Origin: Auanema rhodensis | Lineage: Eukaryota; Nematoda; Chromadorea; Rhabditida; Rhabditidae | NCBI GenBank assembly: GCA_964057225.1 | Contig: OZ059900.1 | Coordinates: 24,071,638 to 24,135,637 of the forward strand | Direction: 5' to 3' | Length of the DNA stretch: 64,000 nucleotides | In this document: positions 40,692 through 53,346 of the stretch, piece by piece | Numbering within the stretch: position 1 is the first letter of the stretch | How the letters are laid out: every line of letters begins with the position of its first letter | The notes under the pieces: model-generated | What the model was told of the DNA's origin: nothing | Database searches by the model: none | What the model saw: only the letters and a program-made list of their open reading frames with translations | Program-made: the position numbers and the translations under genes

Positions 40692-42059
40692 ATTTTATTA
40701 TGCTGGAAAACCAGTTTTTGGAAATTTCGCTGTAAACAAGGTTTTGACTTACGATTTCATGTGTTCAAACTCATGCAATGTCAATGAAACCTAGCTCAAA
40801 ATTGTTCGTACAACGTCTAGTTCCACTTTCACGACAAAAAAACAGGGGTTAGAAAATTAAGGAAATTAGCATATTCTGAGGGCACGCCCCTTATGGCTAA
40901 TATTGATTAAATCGATTTTTGTTCATATGAGTCGTCAAATGCAACGAATTTCAGCGTGTTACATACTAAAATGAAGCATTTTACATGCTGAACACTAGAA
41001 AAATACAAAAACACAGTATTTCCCATGAGAAATATTTTATCATGCTGGAAAACCAGTTTTTGGAAATTTCGCTGTAAACAAGGTTTTGACTTACGATTTC
41101 ATGTGTTCAAACTCATGCAATGTCAATGAAACCTAGCTCAAAATTGTTTGTACAACGTCTAGTTCCACTTTCACGACAAAAAAACAAGGGTTAGAAAATT
41201 AAGGAAATTAGCATATTCTGAGGGCACGCCCCTTATGGCTAATATTGATTAAATCGAATTTTGTTCATATGAGTCGTCAAATGCAACGAATTTCAGCGTG
41301 TTACATACTAAAATGAAGCATTTTACATGCTGAACACTAGAAAAATACAAAAACACAGTATTTCCCATGAGAAATATTTTATCATGCTGGAAAACCAGTT
41401 TTTGGAAATTTCGCTGTAAACAAGGTTTTGACTTACGATTTCATGTGTTCAAACTCATGCAATGTCAATGAAACCTAGCTCAAAATTGTTTGTACAACGT
41501 CTAGTTCCACTTTCACGACAAAAAAACAGGGGTTAGAAAATTAAGGAAATTAGCATATTCTGAGGGCACGCCCCTTATGGCTAATATTGATTAAATCGAT
41601 TTTTGTTCATATGAGTCGTCAAATGCAACGAATTTCAGCGTGTTACAAACTAAAATGAAGCATTTTACATGCTGAACACTAGAAAAATACAAAAACACAG
41701 TGTTTCCCATGAGAAATATTTTATTATGCTGGAAAACCAGTTTTTGGAAATTTCGCTGTAAACAAGGTTTTGCCTTACGATTTCATGTGTTCAAACTCAT
41801 GCAACGTCAATGAAACCTAGCTCAAAATTGTTCGTACAACGTCTATTTCCACTTTCACGACAAAAAAACAGGGGTTAGAAAATTAAGGAAATTAGCATAT
41901 TCTGAGGGCACGCCCCTTATGGCTAATATTGATTAAATCGATTTTTGTTCATATGAGTCGTCAAATGCAACGAATTTCAGCGTGTTACACACTAAAATGA
42001 AGCATTTCACATGCTGAACACTAGAAAAATACAAAAACACAGTATTTCCCATGAGAAAT
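40692..42059. repeat. Four-unit block, copy 1 (1368 bp)
   Basis: Units 120-123 run: plain A; B with ATCGAATTTT (ClaI site lost); C8/T116/G154 with A273 and GTGTTTCCC; then CAACGTC with CTATTTCC and C273/C291 but A310. The same four recur directly downstream. C at 41773 (TGCCTTACG) is private to this copy. Confidence 0.9.
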
Positions 42060-43427
42060 ATTTTATTATGCTGGAAAACCAGTTTTTGGAAATTTCGCTG
42101 TAAACAAGGTTTTGACTTACGATTTCATGTGTTCAAACTCATGCAATGTCAATGAAACCTAGCTCAAAATTGTTCGTACAACGTCTAGTTCCACTTTCAC
42201 GACAAAAAAACAGGGGTTAGAAAATTAAGGAAATTAGCATATTCTGAGGGCACGCCCCTTATGGCTAATATTGATTAAATCGATTTTTGTTCATATGAGT
42301 CGTCAAATGCAACGAATTTCAGCGTGTTACATACTAAAATGAAGCATTTTACATGCTGAACACTAGAAAAATACAAAAACACAGTATTTCCCATGAGAAA
42401 TATTTTATCATGCTGGAAAACCAGTTTTTGGAAATTTCGCTGTAAACAAGGTTTTGACTTACGATTTCATGTGTTCAAACTCATGCAATGTCAATGAAAC
42501 CTAGCTCAAAATTGTTTGTACAACGTCTAGTTCCACTTTCACGACAAAAAAACAAGGGTTAGAAAATTAAGGAAATTAGCATATTCTGAGGGCACGCCCC
42601 TTATGGCTAATATTGATTAAATCGAATTTTGTTCATATGAGTCGTCAAATGCAACGAATTTCAGCGTGTTACATACTAAAATGAAGCATTTTACATGCTG
42701 AACACTAGAAAAATACAAAAACACAGTATTTCCCATGAGAAATATTTTATCATGCTGGAAAACCAGTTTTTGGAAATTTCGCTGTAAACAAGGTTTTGAC
42801 TTACGATTTCATGTGTTCAAACTCATGCAATGTCAATGAAACCTAGCTCAAAATTGTTTGTACAACGTCTAGTTCCACTTTCACGACAAAAAAACAGGGG
42901 TTAGAAAATTAAGGAAATTAGCATATTCTGAGGGCACGCCCCTTATGGCTAATATTGATTAAATCGATTTTTGTTCATATGAGTCGTCAAATGCAACGAA
43001 TTTCAGCGTGTTACAAACTAAAATGAAGCATTTTACATGCTGAACACTAGAAAAATACAAAAACACAGTGTTTCCCATGAGAAATATTTTATTATGCTGG
43101 AAAACCAGTTTTTGGAAATTTCGCTGTAAACAAGGTTTTGACTTACGATTTCATGTGTTCAAACTCATGCAACGTCAATGAAACCTAGCTCAAAATTGTT
43201 CGTACAACGTCTATTTCCACTTTCACGACAAAAAAACAGGGGTTAGAAAATTAAGGAAATTAGCATATTCTGAGGGCACGCCCCTTATGGCTAATATTGA
43301 TTAAATCGATTTTTGTTCATATGAGTCGTCAAATGCAACGAATTTCAGCGTGTTACACACTAAAATGAAGCATTTCACATGCTGAACACTAGAAAAATAC
43401 AAAAACACAGTATTTCCCATGAGAAAT
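42060..43427. repeat. Four-unit block, copy 2 (1368 bp)
   Basis: Units 124-127 repeat units 120-123 with the shared rare markers ATCGAATTTT, GTGTTTCCC, CAACGTC and CTATTTCC. The following unit (43428, A273 plus GTGTTTCCC) no longer matches unit 124, which fixes the right limit. Confidence 0.9.
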
Positions 43428-43769
43428 ATTTTATTATGCTGGAAAACCAGTTTTTGGAAATTTCGCTGTAAACAAGGTTTTGACTTACGATTTCATGTGT
43501 TCAAACTCATGCAATGTCAATGAAACCTAGCTCAAAATTGTTCGTACAACGTCTAGTTCCACTTTCACGACAAAAAAACAGGGGTTAGAAAATTAAGGAA
43601 ATTAGCATATTCTGAGGGCACGCCCCTTATGGCTAATATTGATTAAATCGATTTTTGTTCATATGAGTCGTCAAATGCAACGAATTTCAGCGTGTTACAA
43701 ACTAAAATGAAGCATTTTACATGCTGAACACTAGAAAAATACAAAAACACAGTGTTTCCCATGAGAAAT

Positions 43770-45821
43770 ATTTTATTATGCTGGAAAACCAGTTTTTGGA
43801 AATTTCGCTGTAAACAAGGTTTTGACTTACGATTTCATGTGTTCAAACTCATGCAATGTCAATGAAACCTAGCTCAAAATTGTTCGTACAACGTCTAGTT
43901 CCACTTTCACGACAAAAAAACAGGGGTTAGAAAATTAAGGAAATTAGCATATTCTGAGGGCACGCCCCTTATGGCTAATATTGATTAAATCGATTTTTGT
44001 TCATATGAGTCGTCAAATGCAACGAATTTCAGCGTGTTACATACTAAAATGAAGCATTTTACATGCTGAACACTAGAAGAATACAAAAACACAGTATTTC
44101 CCATGAGAAATATTTTATTATGCTGGAAAACCAGTTTGTGGAAATTTCGCTGTAAACAAGGTTTTGACTTACGATTTCATGTGTTCAAACTCATGCAATG
44201 TTAATGAAACCTAGCTCAAAATTGTTCGTACAACGTCTAGTTCCACTTTCACGACAAAAAAACAGGGGTTAGAAAATTAAGGAAATTAGCATATTCTGAG
44301 GGCACGCCCCTTATGGCTAATATTGATTAAATCGATTTTTGTTCATATGAGTCGTCAAATGCAACGAATTTCAGCGTGTTACATACTAAAATGAAGCATT
44401 TTACATGCTGAACACTAGAAAAATACAAAAACACAGTATTTCTCATGAAAAATATTTTATTATGCTGGAAAACCAGTTTTTGGAAATTTCGCTGTAAACA
44501 AGGTTTTGACTTACGATTTCATGTGTTCAAACTCATGCAATGTCAATGAAACCTAGCTCAAAATTGTTCGTACAACGTCTAGTTCCACTTTCACGACAAA
44601 AAAACAGGGGTTAGAAAATTAAGGAAATTAGCATATTCTGAGGGCACGCCCCTTATGGCTAATATTGATTAAATCGATTTTTGTTCATATGAGTCGTCAA
44701 ATGCAACGAATTTCAGCGTGTTACATACTAAAATGAAGCATTTTACATGCTGAACACTAGAAAAATACAAAAACACAGTATTTCCCATGAGAAATATTTT
44801 ATTATGCTGGAAAACCAGTTTTTGGAAATTTCGCTGTAAACAAGGTTTTGACTTACGATTTCATGTGTTCAAACTCATGCAATGTCAATGAAACCTAGCT
44901 CAAAATTGTTCGTACAACGTCTAGTTCCACTTTCACGACAAAAAAACAGGGGTTAGAAAATTAAGGAAATTAGCATATTCTGAGGGCACGCCCCTTATGG
45001 CTAATATTGATTAAATCGATTTTTGTTCATATGAGTCGTCAAATGCAACGAATTTCAGCGTGTTACATACTAAAATGAAGCATTTTACATGCTGAACACT
45101 AGAAGAATACAAAAACACAGTATTTCCCATGAGAAATATTTTATTATGCTGGAAAACCAGTTTGTGGAAATTTCGCTGTAAACAAGGTTTTGACTTACGA
45201 TTTCATGTGTTCAAACTCATGCAATGTTAATGAAACCTAGCTCAAAATTGTTCGTACAACGTCTAGTTCCACTTTCACGACAAAAAAACAGGGGTTAGAA
45301 AATTAAGGAAATTAGCATATTCTGAGGGCACGCCCCTTATGGCTAATATTGATTAAATCGATTTTTGTTCATATGAGTCGTCAAATGCAACGAATTTCAG
45401 CGTGTTACATACTAAAATGAAGCATTTTACATGCTGAACACTAGAAAAATACAAAAACACAGTATTTCCCATGAGAAATATTTTATCATGCTGGAAAACC
45501 AGTTTTTGGAAATTTCGCTGTAAACAAGGTTTTGACTTACGATTTCATGTGTTCAAACTCATGCAATGTCAATGAAACCTAGCTCAAAATTGTTTGTACA
45601 ACGTCTAGTTCCACTTTCACGACAAAAAAACAAGGGTTAGAAAATTAAGGAAATTAGCATATTCTGAGGGCACGCCCCTTATGGCTAATATTGATTAAAT
45701 CGATTTTTGTTCATATGAGTCGTCAAATGCAACGAATTTCAGCGTGTTACATACTAAAATGAAGCATTTTACATGCTGAACACTAGAAAAATACAAAAAC
45801 ACAGTATTTCCCATGAGAAAT
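43770..45821. repeat. Three-unit duplication E-F-A / E-F-B (1026-bp shift)
   Basis: Units at 43770 and 44112 (E, F) recur at 44796 and 45138. Both F units carry the rare GTTAATG (usually GTCAATG). The third member differs: A at 44454, B at 45480. The first F tail has private TCTCATGAAAAAT near 44441-44455. The same GTTAATG F unit reappears at 55057 and 57793, again after an E unit, so this E-F pair is an older mobile block within the array. Confidence 0.8.
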
Positions 45822-46847
45822 ATTTTATTATGCTGGAAAACCAGTTTTTGGAAATTTCGCTGTAAACAAGGTTTTGACTTACGATTTCATGTGTTCAAAC
45901 TCATGCAATGTCAATGAAACCTAGCTCAAAATTGTTCGTACAACGTCTAGTTCCACTTTCACGACAAAAAAACAGGGGTTAGAAAATTAAGGAAATTAGC
46001 ATATTCTGAGGGCACGCCCCTTATGGCTAATATTGATTAAATCGATTTTTGTTCATATGAGTCGTCAAATGCAACGAATTACAGCGTGTTACATACTAAA
46101 ATGAAGCATTTTACATGCTGAACACTAGAAAAATACAAAAACACAGTATTTCCCATGAGAAATATTTTATTATGCTGGAAAACCAGTTTTTGGAAATTTC
46201 GCTGTAAACAAGGTTTTGACTTACGATTTCATGTGTTCAAAGTCATGCAATGTCAATGAAACCTAGCTCAAAATTGTTCGTACAACGTCTAGTTCCACTT
46301 TCACGACAAAAAAACAGGGGTTAGAAAATTAAGGAAATTAGCATATTCTGAGGGCACGCCCCTTATGGCTAATATTGATTAAATCGATTTTTGTTCATAT
46401 GAGTCGTCAAATGCAACGAATTTCAGCGTGTTACATACTAAAATGAAGCATTTTACATGCTGAACACTAGAAGAATACAAAAACACAGTATTTCCCATGA
46501 GAAATATTTTATTATGCTGGAAAACCAGTTTTTGGAAATTTCGCTGTAAACAAGGTTTTGACTTACGATTTCATGTGTTCAAACTCATGCAATGTCAATG
46601 AAACCTAGCTCAAAATTGTTCGTACAACGTCTAGTTCCACTTTCACGACAAAAAAACAGGGGTTAGAAAATTAAGGAAATTAGCATATTCTGAGGGCACG
46701 CCCCTTATGGCTAATATTGATTAAATCGATTTTTGTTCATATGAGTCGTCAAATGCAACGAATTTCAGCGTGTTACATACTAAAATGAAGCATTTTACAT
46801 GCTGAACACTAGAAAAATACAAAAACACAGTATTTCCCATGAGAAAT

Positions 46848-49800
46848 ATTTTATCATGCTGGAAAACCAGTTTTTGGAAATTTCGCTGTAAACAAGGTTT
46901 TGACTTACGATTTCATGTGTTCAAACTCATGCAATGTCAATGAAACCTAGCTCAAAATTGTTCGTACAACGTCTAGTTCCACTTTCACGACAAAAAAACA
47001 GGGGTTAGAAAATTAAGGAAATTAGCATATTCTGAGGGCACGCCCCTTATGGCTAATATTGATTAAATCGATTTTTGTTCATATGAGTTGTCAAATGCAA
47101 CGAATTTCAGCGTGTTACACATTAAAATGAAGCATTTTACATTCTGAACACTAGAAAAATACAAAAACACAGTATTTCCCATGAGAAATATTTTATCATG
47201 CTGGAAAACCAGTTTTTGGAAATTTCGCTGTAAACAAGGTTTTGACTTACGATTTCATGTGTTCAAACTCATGCAATGTCAATGAAACCTAGCTCAAAAT
47301 TGTTTGTACAACGTCTAGTTCCACTTTCACGACAAAAAAACAGGGGTTAGAAAATTAAGAAAATTAGCATATTCTGAGGGCACGCCCCTTATGGCTAATA
47401 TTGATTAAATCGATTTTTGTTCATATGAGTCGTCAAATGCAACGAATTTCAGCGTGTTACAAACTAAAATGAAGCATTTTACATGCTGAACACTAGAAAA
47501 ATACAAAAACACAGTGTTTCCCATGAGAAATATTTTATTATGCTGGAAAACCAGTTTTTGGAAATTTCGCTGTAAACAAGGTTTTGACTTACGATTTCAT
47601 GTGTTCAAACTCATGCAACGTCAATGAAACCTAGCTCAAAATTGTTCGTACAACGTCTAGTTCCACTTTCACGACAAAAAAACAGGGGTTAGAAAATTAA
47701 GGAAATTAGCATATTCTGAGGGCACGCCCCTTATGGCTAATATTGATTAAATCGATTTTTGTTCATATGAGTCGTCAAATGCAACGAATTTCAGCGTGTT
47801 ACATACTAAAATGAAGCATTTTACATGCTGAACACTAGAAAAATACAAAAACACAGTATTTCCCATGAGAAATATTTTATCATGCTGGAAAACCAGTTTT
47901 TGGAAATTTCGCTGTAAACAAGGTTTTGACTTACGATTTCATGTGTTCAAACTCATGCAATGTCAATGAAACCTAGCTCAAAATTGTTTGTACAACGTCT
48001 AGTTCCACTTTCACGACAAAAAAACAGGGGTTAGAAAATTAAGGAAATTAGCATATTCTGAGGGCACGCCCCTTATGGCTAATATTGATTAAATCGATTT
48101 TTGTTCATATGAGTCGTCAAATGCAACGAATTTCAGCGTGTTACACATTAAAATGAAGCATTTTACATGCTGAACACTAGAAAAATACAAAAACACAGTA
48201 TTTCCCATGAGAAATATTTTATCATGCTGGAAAACCAGTTTTTGGAAATTTCGCTGTAAACAAGGTTTTGACTTACGATTTCATGTGTTCAAACTCATGC
48301 AACGTCAATGAAACCTAGCTCAAAATTGTTCGTACAACGTCTAGTTCCACTTTCACGACAAGAAAACAGGGGTTAGAAAATTAAGGAAATTAGCATATTC
48401 TGAGGGCACGCCCCTTATGGCTAATATTGATTAAATCGATTTTTGTTCATATGAGTCGTCAAATGCAACGAATTTCAGCGTGTTACACACTAAAATGAAG
48501 CATTTCACATGCTGAACACTAGAAAAATACAAAAACACAGTATTTCCCATGAGAAATATTTTATTATGCTGGAAAACCAGTTTTTGGAAATTTCGCTGTA
48601 AACAAGGTTTTGACTTACGATTTCATGTGTTCAAACTCATGCAATGTCAATGAAACCTAGCTCAAAATTGTTCGTACAACGTCTAGTTCCACTTTCACGA
48701 CAAAAAAACAGGGGTTAGAAAATTAAGGAAATTAGCATATTCTGAGGGCACGCCCCTTATGGCTAATATTGATTAAATCGATTTTTGTTCATATGAGTCG
48801 TCAAATGCAACGAATTTCAGCGTGTTACAAACTAAAATGAAGCATTTTACATGCTGAACACTAGAAAAATACAAAAACACAGTGTTTCCCATGAGAAATA
48901 TTTTATTATGCTGGAAAACCAGTTTTTGGAAATTTCGCAGTAAACAAGGTTTTGACTTACGATTTCATGTGTTCAAACTCATGCAATGTCAATGAAACCT
49001 AGCTCAAAATTGTTCGTACAACGTCTAGTTCCACTTTCACGACAAAAAAACAGGGGTTAGAAAATTAAGGAAATTAGCATATTCTGAGGGCACGCCCCTT
49101 ATGGCTAATATTGATTAAATCGATTTTTGTTCATATGAGTCGTCAAATGCAACGAATTTCAGCGTGTTACATACTAAAATGAAGCATTTTACATGCTGAA
49201 CACTAGAAAAATACAAAAACACAGTATTCCCCATGAGAAATATTTTATTATGCTGGAAAACCAGTTTTTGGAAATTTCGCTGTAAACAAGGTTTTGACTT
49301 ACGATTTCATGTGTTCAAACTCATGCAATGTCAATGAAACCTAGCTCAAAATTGTTCGTACAACGTCTAGTTCCACTTTCACGACAAAAAAACAGGGGTT
49401 AGAAAATTAAGGAAATTAGCATATTCTGAGGGCACGCCCCTTATGGCTAATATTGATTAAATCGATTTTTGTTCATATGAGTCGTCAAATGCAACGAATT
49501 TCAGCGTGTTACATACTAAAATGAAGCATTTTACATGCTGAACACTAGAAAAATACAAAAACACAGTATTTCCCATGAGAAATATTTTATCATGCTGGAA
49601 AACCAGTTTTTGGAAATTTCGCTGTAAACAAGGTTTTGACTTACGATTTCATGTGTTCAAACTCATGCAATGTCAATGAAACCTAGCTCAAAATTGTTCG
49701 TACAACGTCTAGTTCCACTTTCACGACAAAAAAACAGGGGTTAGAAAATTAAGGAAATTAGCATATTCTGAGGGCACGCCCCTTATGGCTAATATTGATT

Positions 49801-50267
49801 AAATCGATTTTTGTTCATATGAGTCGTCAAATGCAACGAATTTCAGCGTGTTACACATTAAAATGAAGCATTTTACATTCTGAACACTAGAAAAATACAA
49901 AAACACAGTATTTCCCATGAGAAATATTTTATCATGCTGGAAAACCAGTTTTTGGAAATTTCGCTGTAAACAAGGTTTTGACTTACGATTTCATGTGTTC
50001 AAACTCATGCAATGTCAATGAAACCTAGCTCAAAATTGTTTGTACAACGTCTAGTTCCACTTTCACGACAAAAAAACAGGGGTTAGAAAATTAAGGAAAT
50101 TAGCATATTCTGAGGGCACGCCCCTTATGGCTAATATTGATTAAATCGATTTTTGTTCATATGAGTCGTCAAATGCAACGAATTTCAGCGTGTTACAAAC
50201 TAAAATGAAGCATTTTACATGCTGAACACTAGAAAAATACAAAAACACAGTGTTTCCCATGAGAAAT
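46848..50267. repeat. Two-unit haplotype repeated at a 2736-bp shift
   Basis: Units at 46848-47531 and at 49584-50267 share the pair: C8/C116 with CACATT and CATTCTG (instead of CATGCTG), then C8/T116/G154 with A273 and GTGTTTCCC. Each copy of the first block has private changes (GAGTTGTC and TAAGAAAATT in the left one). Between them lie units with CAACGTC, CACATT and GTGTTTCCC in a different order. CATTCTG also occurs in the unit at 51295, on a hybrid tail. Confidence 0.75.
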
Positions 50268-50610
50268 ATTTTATTATGCTGGAAAACCAGTTTTTGGAAA
50301 TTTCGCTGTAAACAAGGTTTTGACTTACGATTTCATGTGTTCAAACTCATGCAATGTCAATGAAACCTAGCTCAAAATTGTTTGTACAACGTCTAGTTCC
50401 ACTTTCACGACAAAAAAAACAGGGGTTAGAAAATTAAGGAAATTAGCATATTCTGAGGGCACGCCCCTTATGGCTAATATTGATTAAATCGATTTTTGTT
50501 CATATGAGTCGTCAAATGCAACGAATTTCAGCGTGTTACATACTAAAATGAAGCATTTTACATGCTGAACACTAGAAAAATACAAAAACACAGTATTTCC
50601 CATGAGAAAT

Positions 50611-53346
50611 ATTTTATCATGCTGGAAAACCAGTTTTTGGAAATTTCGCTGTAAACAAGGTTTTGACTTACGATTTCATGTGTTCAAACTCATGCAATGT
50701 CAATGAAACCTAGCTCAAAATTGTTTGTACAACGTCTAGTTCCACTTTCACGACAAAAAAACAGGGGTTAGAAAATTAAGGAAATTAGCATATTCTGAGG
50801 GCACGCCCCTTATGGCCAATATTGATTAAATCGATTTTTGTTCATATGAGTCGTCAAATGCAACGAATTTCAGCGTGTTACACATTAAAATGAAGCATTT
50901 TACATGCTGAACACTAGAAAAATACAAAAACACAGTATTTCCCATGAGAAATATTTTATCATGCTGGAAAACCAGTTTTTGGAAATTTCGCTGTAAACAA
51001 GGTTTTGACTTACGATTTCATGTGTTCAAACTCATGCAATGTCAATGAAACCTAGCTCAAAATTGTTTGTACAACGTCTAGTTCCACTTTCACGACAAAA
51101 AAACAGGGGTTAGAAAATTAAGGAAATTAGCATATTCTGAGGGCACGCCCCTTATGGCTAATATTGATTAAATCGATTTTTGTTCATATGAGTCGTCAAA
51201 TGCAACGAATTTCAGCGTGTTACAAACTAAAATGAAGCATTTTACATGCTGAACACTAGAAAAATACAAAAACACAGTGTTTCCCATGAGAAATATTTTA
51301 TTATGCTGGAAAACCAGTTTTTGGAAATTTCGCTGTAAACAAGGTTTTGACTTACGATTTCATGTGTTCAAACTCATGCAACGTCAATGAAACCTAGCTC
51401 AAAATTGTTCGTACAACGTCTATTTCCACTTTCACGACAAAAAAACAGGGGTTAGAAAATTAAGGAAATTAGCATATTCTGAGGGCACGCCCCTTATGGC
51501 TAATATTGATTAAATCGATTTTTGTTCATATGAGTCGTCAAATGCAACGAATTTCAGCGTGTTACACACTAAAATGAAGCATTTTACATTCTGAACACTA
51601 GAAAAATACAAAAACACAGTATTTCCCATGAGAAATATTTTATCATGCTGGAAAACCAGTTTTTGGAAATTTCGCTGTAAACAAGGTTTTGACTTACGAT
51701 TTCATGTGTTCAAACTCATGCAATGTCAATGAAACCTAGCTCAAAATTGTTTGTACAACGTCTAGTTCCACTTTCACGACAAAAAAACAGGGGTTAGAAA
51801 ATTAAGGAAATTAGCATATTCTGAGGGCACGCCCCTTATGGCTAATATTGATTAAATCGATTTTTGTTCATATGAGTCGTCAAATGCAACGAATTTCAGC
51901 GTGTTACAAACTAAAATGAAGCATTTTACATGCTGAACACTAGAAAAATACAAAAACACAGTGTTTCCCATGAGAAATATTTTATTATGCTGGAAAACCA
52001 GTTTTTGGAAATTTCGCTGTAAACAAGGTTTTGACTTACGATTTCATGTGTTCAAACTCATGCAACGTCAATGAAACCTAGCTCAAAATTGTTCGTACAA
52101 CGTCTAGTTCAACTTTCACGACAAAAAAACAGGGGTTACAAAATTAAGGAAATTAGCATATTCTGAGGGCACGCCCCTTATGGCTAATATTGATTAAATC
52201 GATTTTTGTTCATATGAGTCGTCAAATGCAACGAATTTCAGCGTGTTACATACTAAAATGAAGCATTTTACATGCTGAACACTAGAAAAATACAAAAACA
52301 CAGTATTTCCCATGAGAAATATTTTATCATGCTGGAAAACCAGTTTTTGGAAATTTCGCTGTAAACAAGGTTTTGACTTACGATTTCATGTGTTCAAACT
52401 CATGCAATGTCAATGAAACCTAGCTCAAAATTGTTTGTACAACGTCTAGTTCCACTTTCCCGACAAAAAAACAGGGGTTAGAAAATTAAGGAAATTAGCA
52501 TATTCTGAGGGCACGCCCCTTATGGCCAATATTGATTAAATCGATTTTTGTTCATATGAGTCGTCAAATGCAACGAATTTCAGCGTGTTACACATTAAAA
52601 TGAAGCATTTTACATGCTGAACACTAGAAAAATACAAAAACACAGTATTTCCCATGAGAAATATTTTATCATGCTGGAAAACCAGTTTTTGGAAATTTCG
52701 CTGTAAACAAGGTTTTGACTTACGATTTCATGTGTTCAAACTCATGCAATGTCAATGAAACCTAGCTCAAAATTGTTTGTACAACGTCTAGTTCCACTTT
52801 CACGACAAAAAAACAGGGGTTAGAAAATTAAGGAAATTAGCATATTCTGAGGGCACGCCCCTTATGGCTAATATTGATTAAATCGATTTTTGTTCATATG
52901 AGTCGTCAAATGCAACGAATTTCAGCGTGTTACAAACTAAAATGAAGCATTTTACATGCTGAACACTAGAAAAATACAAAAACACAGTGTTTCCCATGAG
53001 AAATATTTTATTATGCTGGAAAACCAGTTTTTGGAAATTTCGCTGTAAACAAGGTTTTGACTTACGATTTCATGTGTTCAAACTCATGCAACGTCAATGA
53101 AACCTAGCTCAAAATTGTTCGTACAACGTCTATTTCCACTTTCACGACAAAAAAACAGGGGTTAGAAAATTAAGGAAATTAGCATATTCTGAGGGCACGC
53201 CCCTTATGGCTAATATTGATTAAATCGATTTTTGTTCATATGAGTCGTCAAATGCAACGAATTTCAGCGTGTTACACACTAAAATGAAGCATTTCACATG
53301 CTGAACACTAGAAAAATACAAAAACACAGTATTTCCCATGAGAAAT
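50611..53346. repeat. Five-unit-shift duplication marked by TGGCCAAT (1710-bp shift)
   Basis: Units 149-151 (50611-51636) and 154-156 (52321-53346) share TGGCCAAT plus CACATT, then A273 plus GTGTTTCCC, then CAACGTC plus CTATTTCC. The intervening units 152-153 (51637-52320) are a GTGTTTCCC unit and a CAACGTC unit with private changes (TAGTTCAACT, GTTACAAAATT). The tail of unit 151 (CACACT with CATTCTG) differs from that of unit 156 (C273, C291), so a breakpoint lies inside unit 151. TTCCCGAC near 52459 is private to the right copy. Confidence 0.8.
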
